From assembly GCA_017455085.1 (NCBI GenBank), contig JAFTBT010000073.1, forward strand, positions 1 through 64,000: 64,000 nt of DNA, read 5' to 3'. Under the pieces are notes generated by a model. The model worked only from the letters and a program-made list of their open reading frames with translations. It was not told the origin of the DNA and searched no databases. The translations under genes and the position numbers were made by a program. The stretch is from Synergistaceae bacterium. Its GTDB lineage: Bacteria > Synergistota > Synergistia > Synergistales > Aminobacteriaceae. This document shows, piece after piece, positions 50,874 to 59,900 of the stretch (positions within the stretch are counted from its first letter, which is position 1; every line of letters begins with the position of its first letter).

Positions 50874-51701
50874 CTAATTCTCCGGAAGGTGCCTCCACGC
50901 GCGGGCTATAGTCCTGTCCATGACTCTCTGCCTGTCCCATTTCGAGATGCCGTGTATGGCTTTGTTGATGTCGTACAGGAGCTTAGTATCCCTCTTTCGT
51001 ACGGCGGCGCATGTCCCTGTGAAGTTCACAGAAAAACCATCGCTCTCACTGAACCTGATCAGCCGTAGGTCATCAAATTTCCGCTGGTATGCCTCTGCCG
51101 TGTCGAGGTTGATCACTGCACCGTCAGCGTGGCCGTCAATCACCATATTCACCATAGCAGTAACGCTGTCAGCCGGATTAAGGTGTACCACGTCTGGCAT
51201 CTGAGCGATGAGGTCGTCGAGGATAGTCCCGCTCTGTCCTACGATCTTTGCGCCGGAAAAGTCCGATATGCTTCTCGCGCTGAGATAGCTGCTGCCCTTC
51301 TTGAGGAGTATCACGAATATGTTGTCGACAGAATCATACGTTTCGGAGAATGCAGCTCTTTCCTTGCGGGGTTCGGTGTCCAGCATTCCGGAGAATATTG
51401 CGTCAATTGTGCCGTCATTGAGTTCATCGAGGAGGTTATCCCAAAGGATTTTACGCACCTCAAGTTTCGCGCCTAGTTCTGCAGCAACGAGTTTTGCTAT
51501 CTGGATGTCGTAGCCTTCCGCGAAATGTTCGGGGTCGTTCGAGATTGGGAGGTTAGAGTCTGTTTGTTCGTGCTCAAGCCAGCTATTGGGTACGTAATCG
51601 CACTCTACACCTATACGCAGAACACGTTTCTCAGAAAATTGCATGTCGACAAAATAGAAAATGAGACCTACAAGTACTACTAATACAATTGCTTTTTTCA
51701 T
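50874..51701 (-). CDS. orphan amino-acid-type solute-binding protein 2 (SBP_bac_3)
   Basis: 275 residues from ATG 51701 (GGAAGGAT upstream; the open frame extends to 51770 but without signals). An N-terminal hydrophobic segment (KKAIVLVVLVGLIFYFVD) is followed by RIGVECDYVPNSWLE, EGYDIQIAKLVAAELGAKLE and DAIFSGMLDTEPRKERAAFS. It shares well over half its residues with the neighbour, so the pair arose by duplication. The ligand pocket residues differ in places, suggesting different ligands. It is the gene after cbiH in the minus-strand run. Confidence 0.87.
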   Translation of the reverse strand: MKKAIVLVVLVGLIFYFVDMQFSEKRVLRIGVECDYVPNSWLEHEQTDSNLPISNDPEHFAEGYDIQIAKLVAAELGAKLEVRKILWDNLLDELNDGTIDAIFSGMLDTEPRKERAAFSETYDSVDNIFVILLKKGSSYLSARSISDFSGAKIVGQSGTILDDLIAQMPDVVHLNPADSVTAMVNMVIDGHADGAVINLDTAEAYQRKFDDLRLIRFSESDGFSVNFTGTCAAVRKRDTKLLYDINKAIHGISKWDRQRVMDRTIARAWRHLPEN

Positions 51702-51708
51702 GATAGAT

Positions 51709-52458
51709 TTATCCTTCCCTGTTTGGATGTGAAGTATTATAACCTCTAGGAGTAATAATTTTGCCGTCAATTATGTAACTTTGTGAGTTTCCGATAATAA
51801 TTGTGCATGACATATCGATTTCGCGTGTCATAATTTCGCCGAGAGTCATAACTTCGTGTGTTTGGCCTTCGCGTCCGATGTTCCTGACGTATCCGGCTGG
51901 GGTGTCCGGAGATTTTCCGTGCTTGATGAGAATCTCGCAGGCTCTCCTGAAGTGATCGGGTCTGTGTTTGCTCGCAGGGTTGTAGATGCATATCACGAAG
52001 TCACCCATGCAGGCAGCAACGAGTCTCCGCTCGATGGTGAGCCAGTCTGTGAGAAGGTCGCTCAAACTGATAGTCACGTAGTCGTTCATGAGTGGAGCAC
52101 CCAGAATCGCAGCGCATGAGTTCGCCGCCGTGATGCCCGGGATGATTTGCACTTCTTGGCCGGAACCTTGAGCAACCTCCAGCATTAACCCAGCCATGCC
52201 ATAGACTCCGGAGTCGCCGCTGGAGATGAGAGCTACATTCTTCCCTAGATCACGGGCAATCCCCAGACAAAACTCGCACCGTCCGCGTTCCTGAGTCATT
52301 CCTGTGGTGAATGTATTTTTTTTGCCCTTCAGCACACTTTCCAGCAGGTCTATATACTTTGTGTAGCCAGCAACAAGATCGCATTTCATGATGGCCTCCA
52401 TTGCGCGTGGGGTAATCTCATCCACTCCGCCGGGACCTATTCCGATAACATAGATCAT
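51709..52458 (-). CDS. cbiH: precorrin-3B/cobalt-factor III C17-methyltransferase
   Basis: A 249-residue tetrapyrrole methylase of cobalamin synthesis performing C17 methylation with ring contraction. Signatures: YVIGIGPGGVDEIT, ISSGDSGVYGMAGLM and PGITAANSCAAILGAPLMND. CbiH belongs to the anaerobic (early-cobalt) route, CobJ to the aerobic one; the anaerobic setting favours CbiH. Other cob/cbi genes are not in the window. It overlaps the trmFO stop by four bases. Confidence 0.92.
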   Translation of the reverse strand: MIYVIGIGPGGVDEITPRAMEAIMKCDLVAGYTKYIDLLESVLKGKKNTFTTGMTQERGRCEFCLGIARDLGKNVALISSGDSGVYGMAGLMLEVAQGSGQEVQIIPGITAANSCAAILGAPLMNDYVTISLSDLLTDWLTIERRLVAACMGDFVICIYNPASKHRPDHFRRACEILIKHGKSPDTPAGYVRNIGREGQTHEVMTLGEIMTREIDMSCTIIIGNSQSYIIDGKIITPRGYNTSHPNREG

Positions 52459-53768
52459 AAACTTTTCACGAACTCCTTCATTGTGTCAACTGCCCTGTCT
52501 CTGTGGAACTGCGCACGTTCCTTTTTGCCCCTTATGCCATGAATCTCAGGAAAGAGTCCCAAGTTAATATTCATGGGCTGGAAATGTTTCGGCTCTGTCG
52601 TCCTCAGGTAGTGTATCAATGAGCCTATAGCTGTCTCTCTCGGCCAAGTATGTAGCCCACACGCAATATTTACTCCAGCCACGAGACCCATCGCAGTACT
52701 CTCCATGTAGCCCTCTACTCCGGTGATCTGCCCCGCAAGAAAAACATTCGGCTTCTCCCTGAGCCGCAAATACTCGTCAAGTACTGCCGGAGCGTTTACG
52801 CTGGTGTTCCTGTGCATGACTCCCAAGCGGGCAAATTCTGCATGTTCGAGTCCCGGAATCAGAGAGAACACACGTTTCTGTTCGCCCCACTTGAGCCCTG
52901 TCTGGAAGCCCACGAGGTTGTACAGTGTCCCGTCAGCGTTGTCCTGCCTGAGCTGCACTGCGGCGTAGGGTTCGCGTCCGGTTTTCGGGTCAATGAGTCC
53001 CCGGGGCTTCATCGGGCCGAATCTGAGCGTGTCAGTTCCGCGTTCGGCTATAGCCTCGACAGGCATACACCCCTCGAAATACTTTCCCCGCTCGAAATCG
53101 TGAGGCAGATTGCGTTCTGCATGGGTAAGTGCGTCATAGAATCTTGCGTACTCTTCGCGGCCAAGTGGGCTGTTGATATAGTCGTCTCCGCGTCCATAGC
53201 GTCCAGACACGAACACTTTGCTCATGTCGATAGAGTCCCTCATGACAACTGGAGCAACAGCATCGTAGAAGTATATGCGTTCACCAGCAAAGGCCTTGAG
53301 ATTCTCGGCGAGCTTGTCGGAAGTGAGAGGCCCTGACGCGATAATGGCAGGAGAGTCGGGAAGAGTGGTGTATTCTTCGCGAATGATAGTGATGTTCGGG
53401 TGAGAGGCTATGCGTTCGGTGACGAGGGCGGAGAATTTTTCGCGGTCGACGGCCAAAGCTCCGCCTGCTGGGACGCGTGAGGCATATGCGCAGGAGAGAA
53501 TCAGGGAGTCCAAGAGTGAGAGCTCTTCCTTGAGGATTCCGGAGGCTGAGATTCTGGAGTCTTTGTTCTCGGAGCCGAGAGAGTTGCTGCATACGATTTC
53601 GGCAAGTTGTCCGGTTTTGTGTGCAGGGGTGAGGAGATTGGGGCGCATTTCGTAGAGTGTGACGTGATGGTCTCGTTTTGCGAGCTGGTATGCTGCTTCA
53701 CTGCCTGCGAGTCCTGCACCGATAATGATTGTGTTTGTCATGATATGTGTGTGAAATTTTTCGGTCAT
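52455..53768 (-). CDS. trmFO: tRNA m5U54 methyltransferase TrmFO
   Basis: A 428-437-residue folate- and FAD-dependent enzyme making ribothymidine at tRNA position 54. Signatures: IIIGAGLAGSEAAYQLA (FAD), CSNSLGSE, YFEGCMPVEAIAERG with the catalytic Cys, and GQITGVEGYMESTAMGL. The family usually starts at MTNTIIIGAG (ATG 53741), but no ribosome binding site lies before that codon. ATG 53768 has a weak GGAAAAG and overlaps a possible 31-codon frame (TAATG), so I report the longer form. It lies downstream of topA, a common order. Confidence 0.94.
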   Translation of the reverse strand: MTEKFHTHIMTNTIIIGAGLAGSEAAYQLAKRDHHVTLYEMRPNLLTPAHKTGQLAEIVCSNSLGSENKDSRISASGILKEELSLLDSLILSCAYASRVPAGGALAVDREKFSALVTERIASHPNITIIREEYTTLPDSPAIIASGPLTSDKLAENLKAFAGERIYFYDAVAPVVMRDSIDMSKVFVSGRYGRGDDYINSPLGREEYARFYDALTHAERNLPHDFERGKYFEGCMPVEAIAERGTDTLRFGPMKPRGLIDPKTGREPYAAVQLRQDNADGTLYNLVGFQTGLKWGEQKRVFSLIPGLEHAEFARLGVMHRNTSVNAPAVLDEYLRLREKPNVFLAGQITGVEGYMESTAMGLVAGVNIACGLHTWPRETAIGSLIHYLRTTEPKHFQPMNINLGLFPEIHGIRGKKERAQFHRDRAVDTMKEFVKSL

Positions 53769-53863
53769 TACTTTTCCGTGAAGTCAAGGAGCTTGTCGCG
53801 GTAGTGGGCATATTGTAGCTTACGTAGACCGAGCATGAGGACAATATTAATACAATTCTTCAT
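53768..53863 (-). CDS. possible 31-residue leader peptide before trmFO
   Basis: ATG 53863 opens a 31-codon frame (start MKNCINIVLML, end LLDFTEK) whose TAA overlaps the upstream trmFO start as TAATG. Its ribosome binding site is weak. The overlap suggests translational coupling, but the product is unrecognised and the frame could be chance. Confidence 0.3.
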   Translation of the reverse strand: MKNCINIVLMLGLRKLQYAHYRDKLLDFTEK

Positions 53864-53911
53864 TTGTCTTCAGGATATTCATTGCTGATGCCTTAACCGT
53901 TGATGGAAAAT

Positions 53912-56443
53912 CTACTCATTTACAGTGTTGCTCTCTGCCTTGTACTTGCACTTCGCACAAAACACAGTGCTTCCCTTCACATACAGGTCTTCGCCACACA
54001 CCGGGCATTTCTCACCCGCAGGCCTGTTCCACGCAACATAATCACATTCAGGATACCGGGAACACCCGTAAAACGTCCGTCCCTTCTTGCTCTTGCGCTT
54101 CACTATCTCGCCTTCACCGCACTGAGGACACTTCACACCTATAGTACTCAGGATCGGCCTCGTGTACTTGCATTCCGGATAGTTCGAACACGCAATAAAC
54201 TCCCCGAATCTTCCGCGCTTCTTCACCAACTCATGCCCGCAGTCAGGACACGCCTCGCCTATGGGTTCAGGACCTGGCATCGCAATTTTCGGGGCATCTT
54301 CCGCCTCGTGCAGGGTGTTCGAGAACTCACCCCAGAACTCGCTCACAACGTCAAGCCATTTCCGTGACGCGTCCTCTACTTCGTCAAGCTCCTTCTCCAT
54401 CTGTGCGGTAAATCCTGCGTCAACGATCGAGGACAGATCTTTACGGCTGAAGTACTGCGCAAGAAACTCGTCTACCGTCATTCCCAGCGGTGTCGGGCAA
54501 AATCTGCGCTCCTCGTTCTTCTCGATATACCCCCGCGAATCTAGAGTCCCTGCTATCGTTGCGTAAGTAGACGGACGGCCGACTCCGTTCTCCTCCAGAA
54601 TCTTGATGAGTCCTGCCTCAGAATAACGTGCTGGCGGTTTGGTGTATTTCTTCTCGTCCTGAGTGGACACCAGCCCCAACACTTCACCTGCATCAATTTT
54701 CGCTACAGTGCTTCCCTTGAGATCCAGCGGCCATAATCTGCTCCATCCGTCAAATTTCAACGTCTCACCTTCCTGCTTGAGGCTGACTCTTCCTGCCTGA
54801 GCCTTCACGGTGGATTTCGCGGTAACTGCTTCGGTCATCTGGCTGGCTGTGAATCTCCTCCATATCAGCGTGTATAGCTTGAGCTGTTCGGGTGTGAGTG
54901 TATCCTTCAGGACTTCGGGCGTTAATGTTATGTCTGTGGGTCTTATGGCCTCGTGAGCGTCCTGCACCTTCATGTTCTTGCTGCTGCCCGCAAAGATATT
55001 CGCACTCTTCGGCAGATACTCAGGCGGGAAATTCGCGGCTATGTACTCTCTGCATGAGGCTAGTGCTTCGTTCGAGATTCTGAGGCTGTCGGTTCGCATG
55101 TAGGTTATCAGCCCGATGTGTCCTCTTCTGGGAATGTTTATGCCCTCGTAAAGAGCTTGTGCGATTCTCATGGTGTGGGCTGGTGCCATGCTGAGCTTGC
55201 GTGATGCTTCCTGCTGTAGTGTGCTTGTCCTGAAGGGAGCTGGTGCGGCGTGGAGGCTGTCCTTTGCCTTGAACTCACTCACAATAAGCTGGTTGCCCCT
55301 GATTTCTGCGATGATCTCGTCAGCTTTCTCTCGGGTGTCGATTCCAAGCGGCAAGTTATTCTTCATGAGGCTCTTACCGTCCAGCTTGTAGGCGCGTAGT
55401 TCGTAGGTGCGTCCGGAATTTTCCGCAATGGCAGTGACGACGTAGTACGGATCAGGCACAAACGCCAATATCTCCCGTTCACGTTCACATATCAGGTTCA
55501 GAGCAACAGACTGCACACGTCCGGCGGAGAGTCCATAGCGTATTTTCTTCCAGAGCAGCGGACTTAGTGAGTACCCTACGAGCCTGTCGAGTATCCTTCG
55601 TGCCTGCTGAGCGTCTACTTTGTTGGTGTCGATGTAGTCGGGATTCTTGACGGCGGCTTTCACGGCGTTGGCGGTGATCTCGTAGAATCTGACTCTGCAC
55701 TTTTCGCTGAGGTCTACCCCAAGAATATCGGCCAAGTGCCACGCGATAGCTTCACCTTCTCTGTCTGGGTCTGAGGCAAGTAAAACGTGTGAGGCATTTT
55801 CCGCGAGCTTGAGGAGTTCGTTCTTGAGGGAGGCTTTACCCTTCACGAGTATGTACTCCGGCGTGAAGTCATGCTCTATGTCGATAGCGAGCCTGCTCTT
55901 GGGGAGATCCTTCATGTGTCCCTTGCTGGACCTGACTATGTAGCCTCTGCCCAGCATTCCGGAGAGAGTAGCTGCTTTTGACGGAGACTCTACGATCACT
56001 AACACTCTGCCTGAGCCTTCGGATTTCTCGATGACTTTTCTGGCTTTGGCTGTCTTTTCTGTTACTGCTGCTTTAGTTTTTGCCGGAGTCTTCGTTTTTG
56101 TTGATGACGATGTAGCGTCTGCCGGAGTCTTCGTTTTTGTTGATGACGATGTAGCGTCTGCCGGAGTCTTCGTTTTTGTTGATGACGATGTAGCGTCTGC
56201 CGGAGTCCTCGTTTTTGTTGATGACGGTGTAGCGTCTGCCGGAGTCTTCGCTTTTGTTGATGACGATGTGCCCTTTGCTGAGGTTGTGGCTTTTGATGAT
56301 GATGAATCTCCATCCGGTTTTGTAGATTTTTTAGCGGTGGATGTCTTGGCCTTAGTTTTCGGAGTCCTTTTTGTGGGCTCTATGGCCGGTGCGCCTGTCA
56401 TAGCATCAGAGGACTCGATTTTTTTGCGCGGTGAAATCGTCAT
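53912..56443 (-). CDS. topA: DNA topoisomerase I with a repeat-bearing N-terminal extension
   Basis: 843 residues. The type IA core starts near residue 145 (GRVLVIVESPSKAATLSGML), with the acidic TOPRIM motif DPDREGEAIAW and the catalytic Tyr in GHIGLITYMRTDS. Three C-terminal zinc ribbons follow (CPDCG...CSNYPEC, CPQCG...CSRYPEC, CPVCG...CAKC). It relaxes negative supercoils. The first 140 or so residues are an extra Lys/Ser/Thr/Ala-rich, low-complexity extension with five 13-residue repeats of the STKTKTPADATSS kind, resembling eukaryotic histone tails and the lysine-rich tails of some bacterial topoisomerases, though here N-terminal. No clear ribosome binding site precedes ATG 56443. Confidence 0.95.
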   Translation of the reverse strand: MTISPRKKIESSDAMTGAPAIEPTKRTPKTKAKTSTAKKSTKPDGDSSSSKATTSAKGTSSSTKAKTPADATPSSTKTRTPADATSSSTKTKTPADATSSSTKTKTPADATSSSTKTKTPAKTKAAVTEKTAKARKVIEKSEGSGRVLVIVESPSKAATLSGMLGRGYIVRSSKGHMKDLPKSRLAIDIEHDFTPEYILVKGKASLKNELLKLAENASHVLLASDPDREGEAIAWHLADILGVDLSEKCRVRFYEITANAVKAAVKNPDYIDTNKVDAQQARRILDRLVGYSLSPLLWKKIRYGLSAGRVQSVALNLICEREREILAFVPDPYYVVTAIAENSGRTYELRAYKLDGKSLMKNNLPLGIDTREKADEIIAEIRGNQLIVSEFKAKDSLHAAPAPFRTSTLQQEASRKLSMAPAHTMRIAQALYEGINIPRRGHIGLITYMRTDSLRISNEALASCREYIAANFPPEYLPKSANIFAGSSKNMKVQDAHEAIRPTDITLTPEVLKDTLTPEQLKLYTLIWRRFTASQMTEAVTAKSTVKAQAGRVSLKQEGETLKFDGWSRLWPLDLKGSTVAKIDAGEVLGLVSTQDEKKYTKPPARYSEAGLIKILEENGVGRPSTYATIAGTLDSRGYIEKNEERRFCPTPLGMTVDEFLAQYFSRKDLSSIVDAGFTAQMEKELDEVEDASRKWLDVVSEFWGEFSNTLHEAEDAPKIAMPGPEPIGEACPDCGHELVKKRGRFGEFIACSNYPECKYTRPILSTIGVKCPQCGEGEIVKRKSKKGRTFYGCSRYPECDYVAWNRPAGEKCPVCGEDLYVKGSTVFCAKCKYKAESNTVNE
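56082..56276 (-). repeat. 39-bp tandem repeats in topA, five copies
   Basis: Units start at 56082, 56121, 56160, 56199 and 56238. The first three are identical, the fourth differs by a few bases and the fifth diverges at its end. Thirty-nine is a multiple of three, so copy-number changes lengthen or shorten the N-terminal tail by 13 residues. Confidence 0.95.
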
Positions 56444-56908
56444 TACCGTTACAGAAGACTGATTACATTTCTGTATGCTTCATTCCTCGTTCAACGCGTA
56501 CGCTTTCGCTGGTGGTACTTGCTAATAACGTTTGGTGAAACGCTCCGGAGGCTTCAATTCCCGACTAACGTATCGGTACATAATTTCTACGCATCGATAG
56601 GTTGGATATTTTGCAGGCAGAACCATAGTATAGTTTGGTTATCGCTTACATTTTCTCTGCCCAACACCGCTAATATACAGTTCTCAATGAGACACCAATT
56701 AGCACGGATTATATCACACGATGTCAGCCGGAAACTATTAGTGCTTCTGTAACGGCACACCTCCTTTCTTGATTATAGAGTGTTAAGAATATACAGCTAG
56801 TTTGCTTTTTGTTAGCTGTTATTATGCCCATATACATAATTTTTATTTTTAGCAACGTAAATTTATACCACATTTTAGAATATAATATTAACGAATTTTT
56901 CTCAGGAT
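56444..56908. other. divergent control region of topA and AsmA/TamB-like gene 2
   Basis: There is no convincing gene in 465 bases. On the minus strand TGATATAAT (56716-56708) is an extended -10 that would start transcription near 56701, leaving a topA leader of about 258 bases. The leader holds several inverted repeats: CGTTT/AAACG, CTCCGGAG, GCGTACGC, and ACAGAA/TTCTGT just before the topA start. Further upstream a perfect AAAGGAGG on the minus strand near 56763 has no good frame behind it. On the plus side the sequence is AT-rich, with TATAAT at 56881-56886 as the likely -10 for the next gene. Confidence 0.45.
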
Positions 56909-59900
56909 GTGAATTTTATCGTGCGGGTTATCGGCTCAATCATTAAGTACTTCATATATTTATGCATTGTCCTTATTGCTGTATCGGCAGCACTCTTCTG
57001 GTTCGATACAGGCTCTTGGCTGGTTCGCCCTCTTGCCCAAAGAGCAGGCAACTACTTTCTTGCGCCCATGACTCTCAATATCGACTCCGTTAATGGCTCA
57101 GTACGTCATGGCTACACTCTCTCAGGATTGACTCTCTCTTCCGGCGACAAGGCATTACTCACTCTAGATTACGCTTCTGTCAGTCCAGACTGGGATCTAG
57201 TCCTTGCAGGAATGAACGGCCTCCCATTCATCAAGGCTCTTGACGTTCACGGCATAAGCTCCGATCTCGATAACGTCATGCAGATCGTGAATCACTTCGC
57301 CTCCACCGAAGACACTACACTCGAAGACGAAGCTCCCTCCGATTCCGACTCCGACTCGCCGCTGCGCATTAACCCCTTCAGCCTCGCAATAGGTGATGTG
57401 AAATTCGGGACACCCTACGCGAATCTTGCTCTAGACGCAATCACCCTCAAACCATCCGGAAATTTCGCCCTCAATGCAGAGATCATCTCCCGCGACAAAA
57501 CTTTACCCCTCAAGGCTGACGCACGACTCAACTTCGAGCCGCTGGAGATTCTTTCCTCAGACCTGCGAATCGGCAGAAAGGGTACAGGCAAATTTGTCGG
57601 GTCTCTCTTCCCTGTGAAGGCTAACCTGTTCTTGACGGCGTTATCGCTTGAGGATTTCATGCAGTTCGCTCCAGATATGGGTGGCGTTAAGGCTTCAGGA
57701 AGGATCGACGCAAAACTATCTGCCCTCACTGAAGGCGAAAACCTCACAGCTTCCGGAGTGGTCTCGATGCCTCGCGCTGAAGTTATGGATATCCCTCTGA
57801 ATTTCCGGCTGCCCTTCTCGTGGGACGGAGTCAGTGTGTTTGCTGTGAACGATGCCGCACTCCACACCAAAGCTGCAAGCCTGAAGCTCACTGCTCAGAC
57901 CGACATCAACAATCTTGCTGTGAAGGCAAAGGGTGAGGCTCTGAACATATCCCTCAACGAGATAGGCCGCATGTTTGCTCCGGAAGTCGGACTCAAGGGC
58001 GAAGGTGGCAACGTGAAATTTGACATCGACTCTGTACTGACTGGGGACGTTTTGGGGAAGACTACTGCGAACATTCACGCGAACATACCAGAGATCACGG
58101 CAGCAGGTGCGCAGATTCTGAAGGGTCTCAGCGGCCAAGTGAAGCTCGATCCCGGACATGCCCCCAGAATTTCCATGAACGGCGAAATCTTCAAGGGGAA
58201 GTTATTTGCTCGCGGAGAAGCTCAGCAGGACTCTCAAGGCAACATCAAGCCCAGCGCAATAATCTCGGTCGTGAATCTGGACATCCCGACAGTGATTCGG
58301 ACATTTCCGGCGGCGGCAAAGAGCGTCAAGAAACCTGCGGGCAAAATCACAGCTCGTGCAGTCATCGCGGACAACCTCGACGTGAACGGCAAAATCACCT
58401 CCGACAAACTCAGTGCAAACGGCGTGACACTCACGAACATTATCGCGGATCTGGCCTATAGCTACAGCAAAGGGACGGCGAATCTTGAGGGGTTAACAGT
58501 GAATCTCGGCAAGGGGAAAGTTTACGCGTCAGGGAGTGCGAATCTCCACACTGAACGTTTCAGTTTCAGGACTGATGCTGAGAACATAGAGCCGAGAGTC
58601 ATTCCGGAGCTTAAGGACGTTAAGGGAGTGTATAACCTGTATGCGCAGGGTTCAGGAAAATACACGGACACCAGCACCATCAAGACAGAAGCGGAACTCA
58701 CCGCCAAAAATGTCGCCTATGCTGATTACGCGGTCGGGAACGTGAATGTGCCTGTGGATTTCGCGAACAACATACTCAGAATCACGGACGGAGTAATCAC
58801 ACTTCCGAGAGGCAGCGTGAATCTCAACGGCAATGTGAATCTCAATACGAACATGTTCACATTCGGGGCGGAAGCTCATAACGTGGAGCCGAGATACATC
58901 AAGGCACTCAAGGACTTGGCCGGAACGTATGACCTCAAGGCCACAGCGTCAGGGAACTTCACGAACATGAACACCATCAAGGCAGCAGCAGACCTCAAAG
59001 CCCGCAATGTAGGCTATGCAGGTATGAACATCGGGGATGTGGATCTGCCTGTAGTTTTCACGGGTAACCTGCTGAATATTCCTGGAGCAAAGGCTACTCT
59101 TCCGGGAGGCAGCATGAATCTCAAGGGCAGCGTGAACATCAAGAATACTGCGAATCCGTACATTGACGTTACAGCATCGACGCAGGGGATAAATCTCGCG
59201 GAGGTCATGCAAAAATTCGACCTTCAGAATCAGCAAATGCCTGTGTCCGGAAAAGTTTGGGGCAGTGTCAGCGTGAAGGGGCCTCTGAACAAAGCAGGGG
59301 TCAATGCCGTAATCAGGGCTGTAGATGTGAAGGCTGGGGAGTCCGTTGACATTCCGAGTGCTGCTCTGGACGTGGCGGGGAATACTCAGGTTATCACTGT
59401 CCGGAATCTGGAGGGTACTTTCAACGGAGCAATGTTCAAGGCGGACGGGAACATGAAGATTAACCAGAAGAACATCATGAACAGCAACGTGAACATGCAG
59501 GCGAAATTCGGCAGGTTGAACCTCAAGAAAATACTCACGCAGTTTACGGGGAGTGCACCAGTTACCGGAGTCATCAGGGGAGATGTCGCACTTGTGGGGA
59601 CTCTTGCGAGGCCGGCCCTTGACGTAAAACTGAATGCACCGGTGATTCAGGGGAGTACGGAGATTCATGATATAGCCGTGAAGCTGAGAGCACCAGCAGA
59701 GAATCACTACACCGTGAACGCAAAAGCAAGGATAAATGACTTCAGGCCGGAAGCAGATGTTGACCTGAAGAATGACGGCGGAATATGGAGCTATGCGGTG
59801 AAGACCAAGCCGCTGGACATCGACAAAGCTGTGCAGACTCAGAAGCCGGAAATGGCGGGGATGGCTAAAGGTATGCTGACGGTCAGCGTGAACGGGAACA

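Noticed and set aside
56082..56276. CRISPR array
   Set aside because: Direct 39-bp units follow each other without spacers and are translated in topA.
56444..56708. A c-di-GMP or other known riboswitch before topA
   Set aside because: A GAAGCCTCCGGAG stretch recalls part of the c-di-GMP-I aptamer, but the rest of the aptamer is missing.
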